This document shows, one piece after another, positions 46,692 to 60,700 of a DNA stretch of 64,000 nt. A program made the position numbers and the translations under genes. The DNA comes from Trifolium pratense (taxonomy: Eukaryota > Streptophyta > Magnoliopsida > Fabales > Fabaceae). The DNA lies in the NCBI RefSeq assembly GCF_020283565.1, contig NC_060065.1:52006409-52070408 (forward strand), written 5' to 3'. Numbering within the stretch: position 1 is the stretch's first letter; each line of letters opens with the position of its first letter. Below the pieces are notes generated by a model that did not search any database, was not told where the DNA came from, and saw nothing but the letters and a program-made list of their open reading frames with translations.

Positions 46692-46990
46692 TAATTTTTT
46701 TGCTTAAAAAAAATATTAATTTCTTTCATTAGAAATATAAATTATTAATTTGATTACTAAAAAGAACATCATTAATTTGATTTTTTTTTTTTGTATTAAC
46801 CTTCTAGTTTTCGGGGAAGGGAGTCCGATAATTCAGAATTTGGTCGCGAGGTAAGTAAAGTTGAACAAGAATTTTTCTCACATGAATTAAATTCGGATTC
46901 TCCTGAACGATTCGTCCTATTAGAAGAGTTCATTACATGTATTTTGCATTTAAAACTTATCCAATCAAATTACATACAACAAAGAAAATA

Positions 46991-47138
46991 CGCCCTCCAT
47001 GACAATATATAAACAAAAATCACATTTATAGGTTCATTATATATTTAATGTATCTGATCTACATTATAGGACAGATACATTAAATATGCAATCAACCTAA
47101 AATGTTAATTTTTGCTTATATATTGTCACGAAGAGACA
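46991..47138. mobile_element. Stowaway-like MITE, about 148 bp
   Basis: Ends cgccctccatgacaatatat and its complement-like atatattgtcacgaagagac, TA-flanked. The centre carries the inverted pair tttaatgtatctgatc and its near-complement. Confidence 0.6.
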
Positions 47139-47149
47139 TAATACGCGTA

Positions 47150-48400
47150 TAAATAATACTCGGTGTTTGAAATAACAAGTAAAGTTATAAATTAGATATC
47201 GCTAACAAATTCTACTCTAATTTATACGCCCTAACTTTTTAAGCTTATCCTTAATGCTACCGGTTTAAGAAAGATGTTTTTTAATAATCAAAAAATTATT
47301 GCCGATTGAAGTAACTAGCAGAATTATCCAATCTAGCTACATGCAAGAAAGAGAATGTCTCATATTTGAATGAATTATAGCTAAATTAGTCCCTTCAAGT
47401 AGTGATAATGTGCGTCTAAATAATACTTGGTGCTTGAAGTAACGAGCACAATTTTAAATTTTTCTTTTAATTCCTTTCAACCGAATTTTTTCCATACGCA
47501 TGAATTAGAATTCGAGTCCCTAATCACATGCAATCAAAATTGTCATTTGAACCAATTCATTATTGATTGTTCTATCAATTCTATTGGCCACATATGCAAT
47601 GATTTTTTCTCCATGGATTTCATTGGATGCATGTCTTCCTTAAAATTTGCTATGATATCCTTCCAAATATGTTCTTCCATGTGGCGCCTTCCATTAGGCT
47701 TGAAACTTTCTTATTCTACTCATTGGTTGCATGGTTAATTTTCTTAGAATTTTCTATGATCCACTCATTGCTTCACCAATTGGAATGCTCCATAAATTGC
47801 ACAAAACGTGGCAACTAAGCTATACATTTGCATTAGTCAAAAAAAAGCTATACATTTGCATTAGTATGATCTATAAATACCTATGATCCATGACTTTCTT
47901 TCTTCATCAATGATCTATTCACAACATCTCTTCAAATGGAGTCATACAAGTGACCCAAAACTTGCAAAAAAAAAAATTACTACTTGCATAAGTGTGTGAC
48001 CAAATAGATATTCCTTGGTCACAAGACCATGCAAAAATATCTCTTCGTGAGCATATTTTAATTAGTAGTAATGTTCCATTTTATATATAAAGATCGAAGT
48101 TCGAACTCAGGATCTCCCACCAAAATCTGAGATCAAGAGAGAACTTAGTGATCAAGAATTACTCAATTCCTAACTGACTGAGTGTGTGTTTGGTTTGACG
48201 GTGACTAGAATTGAGTTTGGTAGAATTGAGTTTGATAAAATTGATTTTGGTTAAAAGTGAGTTGAATAGAATTGGTTTATGTTTGGATACATTAATGTAA
48301 AAGTGGTTCTTATCAACTTATGTTGTTTGGATAAATTGGATCAATTTTGCTTTTGAATGTATAATTACTAAAATGAGTTTTAGTATTTTTTTTAAGGGTT
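47150..48400. other. Gene-free stretch
   Basis: No convincing gene. A 103-codon open frame at 47427-47738 (plus) matches nothing I recognise and begins inside AT-rich sequence. Near 48100 (minus) a B-box-like GAGTTCGAACTTC suggests another SINE fragment. Confidence 0.35.
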
Positions 48401-48408
48401 TTAGTATA

Positions 48409-48532
48409 CTCCGTCTGTCCCAAAATATAAGGAAAAATTAATCATTAAAAGTTATGTATTTGGTTAAAAATTTGGACTAAAAATACATTAATTTTGTTTG
48501 ATTAATTTTTCCTTATATTTTGAGAGGGGGAG
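48409..48532. mobile_element. Stowaway-like MITE, 124 bp
   Basis: CTCCGTCTGTCCCAAAATAT at the left and ATATTTTGAGAGGGGGAG at the right, flanked by TA (48407-48408, 48533-48534). Confidence 0.8.
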
Positions 48533-49709
48533 TATGTGTTAAACTATAATTTTTTTTTTCTAGTTTAGATGATTACTAAATTTATGTTAGTATTGTTATA
48601 AAAACAATATGTTGGTATTATTCTGTTCCAGAAACTCTTTAATTTTTTAAAAAAAATTAAAAAAAATACTTTTTCATGTTGATGTACAACTTTTTTAATA
48701 AGCTATGGTTGTACTACTTTATTTAAGTAGAGTTTTTTATTAAATGTAGATATACTAATATTTTGCTGTAAAACTAAAGATATGTGACGTAATGAAATAC
48801 ATACCCAATTAATTAATAAGAACATAGGATAATAATAATAATGAAATAACGAAAAGATGTGAATGCCATACACTAGAATCGAGTATAACCAACGCAGAAG
48901 CTTCAAATATTGGCTTCGTTTAGAATCGATTTTGGGCATTAGAATTGCGTTGTCCTATTGCTACCCAAACAGCTTCACTAAACAGGAAACTCACGTTTAG
49001 TGCCAGCAACGTGCGTTTAACTCATTCCAACGCCAATCCAAACAAGCACTGATTCAGTGACGAGAATTTCAAATTCAGGAATCCAGAAATTCGTAACTAT
49101 TTATTCACCTCAAAAAGATAAATTTCTAGCTATTATGATACTTAACTAAAAAAATTAGAAAGTTTACCCTTTCACTGTATACAAATCCTGTTTTATATAA
49201 GTCACCACCAATTATAAGTCGCCAATAAAATTTACAAATGATATAAGTGAAAAAGAAAATGTAAAAGAAAACAAAAGAAGACATTATAATGATGCATAAA
49301 AACAAATGGAAGAAGACAAAAATTTTGATTTTGTTTCACAGATTTGGATTTGCTTTGGGCTTTGCCAATGTGACCGTACACATGATGTATTCAACTGAAG
49401 AGGTTACTTTCTGAACAAAAGCTTGAAATGGAAAAACTATTATTTTATTGCTTACAGAAAACCAATTTTTTTATGGACAGAGAAATTCAGACACAAAAGA
49501 GTGAAATTATTTGGAAATGTGCTCTTATCCAGCGGTTACTCATCCTTTATATATTTGTTTTTGAGTAATCAACAAATATTTTATTATTGTGTCTCTTCAA
49601 ATTGTAAACGAATGATAAAATAAAATAATAGTAAAATATTATTGAATGTTATTCATTCATTTGCGCTAATAATGTATAAAATTAGTTTGAATTTGACCGA
49701 ACTCAATTT

Positions 49710-50190
49710 CTAGATCATTGTGTTTGTGGATGGTAGTATCTTCTCTAACAATGGTGTAGTGTTCGAAGGTTCGAACATCGTGGTGATGACTTTCTTTATT
49801 ATGATTATTATAGAAGTAGTAGTGGCTCGTGTAATATTCATATGGAGATTTTAACTTTTTTTCATGGCTCCAATTGTGTTGGGATTTCGATTATAGAAAG
49901 GTTGCATGCTTCTCAAATGTAAATGTAGCTTATGTGATTGATCTTGTTAAGCATAATATAAATGTGAACCATCATTATAGTAGTCTCACCTCACCCATCA
50001 AGCATCTTCTTCTTTTGGATTGAGATGTCGACTTGATCCACACACTTTGTGAAGGAAATTTTGCAGCAGGTCATTTAACTAACTTAGGGGTTTCAACCTT
50101 TTCAAGACTCGTTGTTGAACAAAATGCTCCTCGTAATATGTCTTTCATTCTCCTTGTAGAAGCTTTAGGAGATGACATTTACTCGTTGTT
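49710..50190 (+). pseudogene. LINE-type RNase H domain remnant
   Basis: With stops and shifts ignored, the plus strand reads VDGSIFSNNGVV, later VIDLVKHNINVNHHYSSLTS, then D-stop-DVDLIHTLCEGNFAAGHL and TNLGVS. This is the pattern of the RNase H domain at the end of plant LINE polyproteins (DGS start; IHTLREGN..AD.LAKLG end). The stop after D is probably a mutated Trp codon. It is an old, dead fragment. Confidence 0.5.
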
Positions 50191-51319
50191 AGTTTCTTTT
50201 GTAACAAAAAAAAACTCAATTCTTAAATTTAGAATATATATATAATTATAATAATGTCTAAAAATATTAACTAAATAAAAAAAATATTAATTACTGAAGT
50301 AGTATAATTTTTTTTGTACTATCATATTATAGGTATGAAACTCGCCGTTCAACCCTGATTAATCTCCATCACATAATTTGTGAGACACATAAGATTGGAT
50401 CTTTGTGCCCAAGTAAATAAATTCCTCCATATCTTAAGAGTTAAACCTGCAACTATTTGCTTAAAGAGTTAAAATCTTTCATCAATACTTGAACCAATTT
50501 ATTTTTAGTTGAATAAGCAATTTTTTTGACGTATATATATCACCAATTATTTCATACATGCATATTTTCTGACTTTAATTTTTATTTTTTTTTCATAAAC
50601 CCGAGTCAACTTTAAAACAGAAAAACTTTGTCGAATAGGAAATTTATTAGAGAAAGACTTTTGGTCAAATCTAGGGAATAAACTTACAAAAATCTTAGTT
50701 AAATAAGTAAATTTATTAGGGAAAGTTTTTTTTTGTTAAGAATAATATTTTATAGTAGTAACCCGACTAAATGGAGGCCCTGCTCGAATATTAAAAACGG
50801 ATCATAATAAAAAAAATACAATTTTTTTAAAAAATATATCATCTATTTACATTGTAAATAATATAAAAGACACAAAAAACAATTATCATTGTAAATATCA
50901 TCAAAAGGAGACATATAATAAGTGGTTCAATTTGCTGCAAAAATTGAGTTAAATTTAGCGGTTTTTTTTTTGGTATTCAACGGGGCATAAGCCCAAAATT
51001 TAGCGGTTTTAAATGACTAGAGTTACGTCAAAAAAAAAAAAAAAGACTAGAGTTAAAATTATGCAAAAAAATGTCAATCTTGTGGTTTGAACGAAGGACC
51101 GTGCACACATAAATATTATAATCTACTACCACTAATATAATGAGACACATATGATATTTAATGAAAATTGATAAATGATAATATATTATTAGTCCCAAAA
51201 ATTTTCAGAAATTCGAAGGTTTAATATCGTTGAATATCCGACATATAGTATTGGGCCTAGTAATAGTAAACCTTGGAGAGCTTCTTTTGACTATTTCCTT
51301 TGTCCTTCAGAGTGTTTTC

Positions 51320-52237
51320 TTATGATTTGAAATCCTCCATTTGGCTTACAAAACTCTTGACCTTATGTATCTGAGATTTGAATTTCTCCTCTTTTGAATG
51401 GAGCTCCATGAATTGATCTTGGAGTTTCTTCTTTTTTGATTCTATCTCTTTCTCCCAAAGTTCAAGTTGATTCTTTTTTAATTCTACATCCGTCTCTCGA
51501 ATTTCAACTTGTTTCTCTTTTAAATCGAGATCCTTTTTACGACCTTCAACAAGCTTATCCTTTGACTCAATATCCATCTCTCGTTTTGTGCACATTTCCT
51601 CTTTTAACCGAAGCGCGTCCACCTTCTCTTCGTATAGCTTCTTCGCGGACTCAAAGTCCTTCTTTTTTGACTCTAATGTTTCTACTTCTCCATCAAATTG
51701 TTTTTTCATTGCATCAAGTTCTCTCTCTTTGATCTTATTTTCCTTAGTACATTGCTTGTGCTCTCTAATCAAGTCCTTAAAAAAGAGTCGTGTTTGCTTT
51801 ACTACGAATTCCTCGAAACATTCTCCCATTTTTCCCTCCATTTTTCTCAAAGAATCCTTTATTCCTTCAACAAAACTCATTTTCTTTATCATCTTTTCAA
51901 GCTCTTTGGACTCCAATGTATTTTCTTCTTCGTGTCTCTTACTTTTGCATTCATCAAACAATTTTTTTGCCAATTCATGTTCTTTCTTGTTAGAAGAAAA
52001 TAATCTACTTTCAAATTTGTCAACCAACATTTGAGTTTTCCTCGATAAAGGAGTATCATCTTTATCTTGATTATCAAATGGTGTCACTTTTGATTTCTTA
52101 ATAGAATTGTTCAATAAAATTTTGTTGTCAAATGGCCTCTTCTTAATAGGAATGTCACAATAACTACTACGTGTTCCCGAATTTGACATTCGGGATAACT
52201 TTTTTGATAAAGGGACATCATCATCTTCAATGATCAT
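51320..52237 (-). pseudogene. G8: truncated FRIGIDA-like exon 1 (closest to G7)
   Basis: An open frame of 305 codons starts at ATG 52237 (MIIEDDDVPLSKKLSRMSNS). The ATG aligns with the G7 start, but about 40 N-terminal codons are missing. It keeps the basic motif (KKRPFDN ... IKKSKVTPFDN) and a Lys/Glu coiled coil, with a shorter rod. It ends QMEDFKS-stop, where G7 continues with EGKHFEGQ. Similarity to G7 fades within about 50 bp beyond the stop, near 51270. No Frigida domain exons follow. The upstream region is a diverged copy of the G7 upstream region. I infer a tandem duplicate that lost its 3' half; a short coiled-coil protein cannot be excluded. Confidence 0.82.
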
Positions 52238-52699
52238 TTTATTCTTCAACTCACTTTACACAATAAAGCTCTGAAAAGAAGAAAACACGAGTTTAATGGA
52301 GATGGACTAACTGTGTAAAATAGTTTTGCACGATCATCCATTAACAACCTATCAATTTGTCATATCATATCAAGAAAGTGAGATGACGTGACGAAAAACA
52401 TAGTTGTGATTAGTTACAAATAAAAAATAAGCTTCCTTCAATCATCAAGTGATATACTACACGACACTTCCAAAAAATAAAAACACAAATGATAAACAAA
52501 ATAATTTGGTGAAAAAAAACAAACTCAAATGAAAACGCCAAGAAAATAACATCTAATCACAAAACAAGGGCAAAATGAAAACAAACATCAAACCTAAACG
52601 CCATGAATCCATGATTCTACATTTGTTATCACAAAGCATAAAATGTTTGAGTGGTACAGGTGACAATGTTATTTCTCTTGGTTAATAAAAAAGTTTAAA

Positions 52700-53200
52700 T
52701 GAAGTATTGACTCTTCAATTTTTACAATTGTTTGATTTTAACATATATAAGTTTTAATTGCTCGATTTTAACTCTTGAGTCTTGAAAATTTTACCATTGT
52801 TTGATTTTAGCCTCCTAAATGTACTCCCTTTTGCATTTGCTTGTGTTTCGTTGACTTTTTGACTGAAAACTGTTTATGTGACATTTTTAAAATAAACAAA
52901 AATTTATTTTTATTTTATACAGTAACTTTTTTAAAGAAAACAATTGATTTTAAAAATAAAAACATTTTAAAAAAAATTATTTAAAAAATATTTTTAATTT
53001 CTTTTATTAAAAAATGTCACATAAACAATTTTCGGTCAATCAAATACAAAACTGGGGAAATTTGGGAGGCAAAAATTGAATTTGGGGGTAAAAAATCAAA
53101 CAATTATAAAACTTGGATCGTTAAAAATCAAGAAATTGAAAATTGAGAGGGATAAATTAAACAATTGTAAAAATTTAGAGAGTTAAAACTACATTTAAAG
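52700..53200. repeat. Imperfect inverted repeat, about 500 bp
   Basis: The left part (ttacaattgtttgatttta, ctgtttatgtgaca) is mirrored on the right (tgtcacataaacaa, taaaattt/aaacaattgtaaa). It is a foldback element between G8 and its upstream copy region, absent upstream of G7. Non-coding. Confidence 0.5.
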
Positions 53201-54128
53201 TTTTAAACCTTCAAATGAATATAGTTTATGTAAAAAAAAAAAAAAAAAAACAATGAACATATATAGTTGTTTGTTACGGTGATTTAATTTCAAATCTTTT
53301 TAATAACAAAATAACAATTAATATAAAATATTTACCGCTCCCATGAGCCTAGCTCGGTTGGAGTTCAAATCCTAAATAAAAATTATTCAAAAAAAATACT
53401 AGAAAAGAAATATGAAACTTACCGTTAAAAGAGATGATGACGACAATGGTGATGGTGGTGGTGGTGAAAAAGAAATGTAAAAGAAAAATAGAATTTGGTA
53501 CGAATTTGTTGTATTTGGTATAAGAGAATGCTAAATGAAAAAAAATGAGAAATTTAGAGAGAAGAAGTTGCAGTGATAGTATGAGACTGAGAGTGTGTGC
53601 AAGGTCCATATATATAATATTGTGGTCACTATTATAAGTAAATTTGATTTTTTAAAATTTTATAATATTAATGTACTTGATCCATATTATATACTAAATA
53701 CATCATTTTTTAATATACAAAAAAAGTTAAATTTACTCAAAAAAATATACTAAAAAAGTTAAATTTATTTATAATAGGGAGAAGTCAAATTTAATTAATT
53801 ACCTAAAGTCAGTCTTACTCTTATGGTGATCTTACTTTAAATAATTACAATTGATTATTGCCTTTTTTATTGTTATTTTTTGAGAAAAATTTGCTTCTAA
53901 TTAAATTTTTATATTTAATGGTGCATTAGTTATTTAATAAATTTCAAAAAGTAGATTTATGCATATAATAATTAAGACTGGAATAGTATTAGTCAATACA
54001 TTCTACCAAAAAAATTAATAGACAATACATGAATTAATCAATAAAAGGTAAGTAAAAAAGAAAGTATTTTAATTTTCTATTAATAAAAGTTTTTTACCAA
54101 AAAAAAAAAAAAAACTATTTTTGTGAAT

Positions 54129-54415
54129 TGGGTCTGTTTGGTAAAAATAAGCTATAAACTAGCTAATAGCTGAAAAGCTAGCTAATTGAAATTAAAGTGT
54201 TTGGTAAAATTAGCTTTTAAAGTAGTTAATAAATATAAAATGACATAATTGATAGTGGGTAGTTGTTAAATTAAAGGGTAAAAATGGAATAAAGTGTAAA
54301 AAAATTATAAGTTATAAGCTCAAACGCTACTTGAAATAGCATCTGAAAAAAAACAATAAACTAATAAAAAAATCTTGTTACCAAACACTTCTAATTTTTT
54401 GAAACAAGCTTTTTT
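54129..54415. mobile_element. Partial foldback MITE upstream of G8
   Basis: Copy of the element at 45773-46171, lacking its right end. It supports the 44.6-51.1 / 52.2-56.6 kb duplication. Further shared landmarks are the gaagaggttact stretch at about 49396 and 56019, and gagtgaaattatttggaaa at about 49500 and 56210. Confidence 0.6.
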
Positions 54416-55819
54416 ACACACTCTATTTGACTTCTATCACTTTTTTTTTTTTTAATTTAGACTTCTATCACTTTTTTTTTAAGAAAAAATTCTACAGAAA
54501 GATCTGCACACATAAATAGATTAAAATTAAAATAAAGAGAAAGAGTACAAACATGACATAAAATCTGATCCAGTATAACAAAAACTATCCAAAAAGAATT
54601 TTACAGAACAACCTAAACCTAATTAATGGTATTATACAAATCTTAATTTAAAGTAATCAACCACACACCACATGCACAATCAATCAATTTTAAAGTCACA
54701 CGTGATGTGTTGATGGTTAGAATTTTTTTTTCACCGACATAATCTATAAAAAAAAACCTCATAAATTTTGAATTTGGTCAAAAAAAATTGAATTGACTAT
54801 TATTATTACAAATTTCATCATTTCCTTCTAAATTGTTATTTTTAATAAAAATTGCTTCTATTTTATGTTTCATTTTTTTCATATATAATGTATATTAATT
54901 ATATTGGTCAGCCACCCCTTATATAAATTACCAATTTAATTAGTCAAATTTGGTATTTATTTTTTTCATTTTGACCTTTGAATAAATTTGAATTTGAACT
55001 AACTTTTTTCTTTTTTTTACACTTGCATTAAAAAAATACAGTCAACACTTGTCCCCCCAAAAAAAATTAGAGTCAATAGATGAAATAATCAATAAAAGGT
55101 AAATAAGAATATATTTGAAATTTTCTTATTCATTTTTCTACAGAGAATTTTTCCTATTAATTAAAAGCTATTTTTATGCATTTAATTTATATGAAGTAAT
55201 TAAAAAATGAATTTAATTTATATATTTTAGGCTTAATTGCATGTCCCTTACATTTATTTTTAATTTCAATTTGTTCTTTTATGTTTAATATATTTAAAAT
55301 TAGTCCTTTATGTTACAGACACTATAGTCCATTCAGTCGTTTTTTAACTTAACTCTATTAATAATGTCTATGTGGTTAACAAAGTGAGAGACGCACACAT
55401 CGACTCACTTAATATTAACAAATTTTTACATATAAAATAAAAAAGGGAAAAGCTAACGTGTGTCCTTATGACACATGTTAATGATTTAAAAAATGAAATA
55501 TTTTATCATAATTCATGAATCTAATTCACTTTTTAAACTTGATCACAAATTAATTACACAAAATTTAAGAGAATATTTCTACTTTTGAATTCTTAACATG
55601 TGTACTTAGAACATATTTTAGCAAAACCAAAAAAAAATGTTATGCAAACACCACATTAATATTGATCTTTTGAAAATATTCACGAATTGATGTTATTGTT
55701 CATGTTATATCCTTAATTATTTATTATTTATTAATCTCATTTCCTTTAATTCTTTAATTTATATTGATAACATTGTAAAACAAATAATAATTTCTTTTTC
55801 CTTTACATAATTAATTACA

Positions 55820-55912
55820 TTTTTTTTTTGTTTACGATGAAGCTGAAGATCGAACTCAAAACCTATAATATACTACTCAAAATTCTCACCGCTAGACCAA
55901 ACCTAGTAGTTT
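55820..55912 (-). mobile_element. Short tRNA-derived SINE-like element
   Basis: The minus strand has an A-box-like TGGTCTAGCGGTGAG, a B-box-like GAGTTCGATCTTC, then CATCGTAAAC and a 10-A tail. The stretch 54.4-57.6 kb otherwise holds AT-rich sequence and fragments without a gene; 56770-56960 resembles a dispersed repeat containing gggacaaggtgcgaggacaa. Confidence 0.45.
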
Positions 55913-57794
55913 TATTAATTATATTTCTTAATTCTTGTGAAATGATTAAAACAACTAAAAATAGATAGTAGGAGTATTATGTAATTGCACATATTTTATA
56001 TTGAATAAACATGCATCCTGAAGAGGTTACTGTGACCAAAGCTTGAAATGGAGAAACCATATTTGCTTACACCAAACCTGCTCTGATTATTTATCAAATA
56101 TACATACTGACATACATAGTCAAACAATGAAACAAAGCTAATTAATCAAAACATAAAAACAGATGATTGGGAGAAACAAAAAATGGACAGAGCAATTGAA
56201 ATACAAAAGAGTGAAATTATTTGGAAACGTGCATCTCCTTTTAATTGGCAAGTGTGACCATTAGAAATATGAAAGTTATAAAATATCATATTGTTTTTTA
56301 AAATTGTCTAACATCAGTGAAAATGTCACCTCCAATAAGTAGTTATGTTAGAGGTGCTAATGTGCAAGACTTCTCTGGCTATTTTGTAGTAATGTTTGAA
56401 TATTAAAAATGACTTTCTAATAAAAAAAAAAAAAAAAAAATTAAAAAAAATTCTTTATTTAAATTGTAAATAAGATAAAAAAACACAAAAAATAATTATC
56501 GGTTTTAATTTAATCTGAAATGACTACAACTAAAATTATACAGAAAAATAACGCTATGAAATTGATGTCATGTTATATAGAATTCTAAACTAAGTTTCAA
56601 TGTTTCATTCAGTTTAAAATATTAAATTTACTTTTTATGAAATATCATCACTTCTAACAAAGCTATTTAAGAAGAGCGTTAAGTATATTTTTTTGTCAAA
56701 TAGTCTGATGACTAGAAAATCATCTCTTGAGAAGAATAAATGAGAGATACTGAATTTGAATCTTGGCCCTGCATATAAAATGCAATATCCCTATTAGGCC
56801 ATGACAAATGGACTCAAACCCATCCGGACATGTCCCCGAATTTAGCAGGGAAAAACCGATCTAATTGGGTACAGGGACAAGTACAAAAACTCGAATTTTA
56901 AATAGGGGACAAGGTGCGAGGACAAGGTGTGTGCTTACACCCGTCCCGCACCCACTCTTATATTTAACAACATTTTTACCTACTTATACTTCTTAAGATA
57001 AGATAGTAAGATATAAATAAAAAGAGGAATGTTTATTCTTTTCTACTTATAATTCATTGAACATTAGTTTATTCTCTTTTTTCTTCTCATTATTATTTCT
57101 ACCTACAAAGAGAATGTTTTGGTTTACCCTATTTTATTTGTTGTACTTGTGACTGGATTACCTCCTGGCCTCTGCATGATGGCAAGACCAGAAATTATGG
57201 TTTGGTTCATATTGCTAATATAGATTTTCTAGCATTAATTATTGAGGAACAATTGTGCTCGAATTAAAAGGAGTAGAGGAGCCATGCAGTATAAAGAAAA
57301 AAATTCATCACATCCATCATCTATTAACAACTTTTAATTGATGGACATTTGTTCATCCAATGTTTTAAGAACCAGACCAGAGGTCAAACCGGTGTGATAT
57401 CTGGGTCAACCGATTGATTTTGATGGGATAAACGAGTAAGTTTAGAATCTTCTCTGGAGTTTTGATGTCATAGTTAAGCCTATACACACACACACACAAA
57501 AAAAAAAAAGATGCCAAGTACAAGAGAAAGAAAGACCAGGGACTAACAAAATTGAGATAACCCTATTTGAGAATCTTCTCGAGTTTTCATTCTTTCTAAC
57601 AATAACATGCATTTTACATAGATCAATAGAGAGAGATTCCTGCTAGTTCATTTACGCGTTGAGCACATTGAACATTTGGAGAAAGGTCCTGATTTCACAT
57701 TCAACATAGTAGTTTATAATCAACATGCAGATATATGAAGATGGAATTTTCATAAAACTAGAATTTGTATAAAGATAAAAGAAGAACCTTGATT

Positions 57795-60700
57795 TCAATG
57801 GAGTTGGTTTTCTTGGATGCAAGAGATCTTCGGTTTGATTCTTGTCGGCATTATATAAGCACGAACAAATCTAGCAGCTTCAATATGTTGCTTCTTCATG
57901 ATAAGAGTCTGAACAAAATCTGCAAGGTACAAGTACAACAAAATTTCAATTCTTCAAAACTTACAAGTTATGCCATCAATCAAATCAGTTCTAATTAACA
58001 AAATCTAAGCAGATTGGCCTGAATAATAATATCTCAAAATTACTGAGAGAGAAAGGTAAAGGGGAAACATTATTTGAAGTCTTAAACTTTACTAAGAGGA
58101 CACTTCAAACCATTTAAAAAATATAACAGATAAATATAAAGACTAAAGAGAGAGATGTTAATTTGAATTTGAAGTTTATTTCATTTTCCAAGTATTAGCC
58201 AACATGCCGAATTTCTCTTAACAATAGAGAACTGTTTGGGGAAACAAAATGAAACTTTTGAATCAAGTGTAAGATGAAGCCAATTACACATCAGAGTTCA
58301 ATTTCCTACCAACAACTAAATATCTTAATCTTAGTATATTTGTATTATATATCATGCATAGTTTTTCCTCACAATCGCAAAAATATTCGGAGTTCTTTGA
58401 TTTATTTAGGTATGGCCTAACTCAACCCTTACAAAATCGGGTTTAAGTTGAGAACTTACCCAACACTCATAAACATAATTCCAAACCTTATTTCATCTAA
58501 TGTGGGACTCTTAACACACACCCCTCATGCCGAGAACTGTACATGTAGAGTGTTGTCAAAGTAATCCAATAGTGGATGGTCTAATGGAAGACGAATTAGG
58601 CTACGATACCATCTTATAATTTGGGTTGATCATAATTCAACCCTTAACAAGAGTCCCAAGGATATTAACACATTTGATGAACACATGATCTAACCAACAC
58701 TTCAAATTTAAAATGAGAAAAAAAAAAAAAAAAGAATAATAGCTGATCTCAACTAACATACCAGAAGCTTTATCTGCAAAACCCAGAGTTCCAAAAAGCT
58801 CTACAGTTATCTTGTGCTGAGCAGCAAATCCAAAAAGCTTATAAACTTCATCTTCATCGAAAGAAGGAGCCAATCCATAAATCGACAAAAGGAGTAGAAA
58901 ACCAACAACCACCACCGAATTTTCAGTATTTTCACTTATGTTAGATTTCAAATGAAGTGCTAGCTTCATTGCTTCTTCTCTTACATGCGGTTCAATATGC
59001 GGCGAGATTCTCATCAGTTGTTCGAGCAGAAGGATGTGGCTATCACCGATAATCACAGCATTGTCTCCCATCCTAAAAATGGGGTTCTGTATTATATCCA
59101 AAACAACTTTTGATGGATCTGATAATCCTTGCAGATTATCTAGAATTTCAGTTCGGTCACTTGGGAGCAACTTCAAGCTTCTTCCATCAATGGTAAGACT
59201 TGATTGATCATCTGTGTAACATGTAGCGGCATATTTAGCTAACAGATAGTTAAGCTCCCATATTTATAGAAGCATCGGTAAATCAAGGTAACTGTAGAAA
59301 CTTAAATATATATATACTAATATGAAAGAATGTTAACTTTCTCCTATAGATTGAAATACTTGGATGACAGGAATTATTTCATACCAACAGTAATAGTCAA
59401 TATTATCACAGCAGATTAATTTGATCACCAGAAGTTGCGTATGATCGATGAATAGACAAATGAATGGTTGCACTAAAGGTCTATTTAATGCCTCCATAGT
59501 TTGTCAGAGTCGTGAACCTTGAAACTCATAGTCATATTATATGCTTCACACTAATTGAAAGTTTAAACTACATTAATCTACTAATCTATCTTTTCCTGTA
59601 TCGTAGTATTATAAATAAACCAACTCTCAAATAATGCAATGTAAGAGTTTTTCCATTTAATAGCTTCCTAAACTATAAGAAGGGCCGAAAAGAATATAAT
59701 CCAATTTAGTTTGGCAGATTGTGTGAATGAGTGATATCAAAAATAGTAAAGTTTTTCACTACAGAATTGAAATGATTAAAAGATAAAGTTGAAATGAAAT
59801 TGTCTCAATAAACTAGATAATGAAGAACATTTACCTGATTCAATTTCCTCTTCAGATAATTTTATTAATGCTTCATAGTGACTATCTATTAACTCAAGCT
59901 CTTTTGCTTGTCCTTCACACTGATTCTCTTTTGACTTTAGATCCTCCATTTGCACTTCCAACCGCTTCACTTCAAACTTCCTCGCCTCTTCAAAGTCCTT
60001 CTCTTTTGATTGAAACTCCCTCACCCGACCTTCAAAGTCCTTCTCTTTTGATTCAAATTCTCTCACTCGGCCATTAAATTCCTCCTCCTTTGATTGAAAC
60101 ATCTTCACTTGTCCTTCATGTTGCTTCACCTGACTTTCAAAAAGCTTATGCTTTGTACCGAGCTCTTTCACCCAGCCTTCAAAATGCTCCCTTTTTGTAC
60201 TGAGCTCCTTCACTTGGTCTTCAAATACAACCCGTTTTGATTCAAACTCCTCCATTCGGATTTCAAGTTGTTTTTCTTTAGACTCGAGTACCTTCACTCG
60301 TCCTTCAAAATGCATCTTTTCTAATTCAAGCTCTTTCACTCGGCATTCAAGTTGGTTCTCTTTGAACTCCAGTTCCTTCAATCGGCTTTGAAAAAGCTTC
60401 TCTTTTGACTCTAGCTCTGTTGCTTGTCCTTCAAATTCCTTCTCTTTCGATTCAATCTCGTTCACCTCGCTTTCTAAATGTCCTTCTTTTTCTCCTTCTC
60501 CTTCTACTATTTCTCCTCCTCCTCCTTCTTCAATTTCTCCTTCTACTACTTCTCCACCTTCTTCCTCTTCGACTTCTTCAACTTCCACTTCTTCTTCTCC
60601 TTCCTCTTCAACATCCATTTCTTCTTCAACTTCTTCTTCTTCCTCTTCAACTTCTTCTTTCGATTCAATCTCCTTCACTCCGCTTTGTAAATATTCTTCC

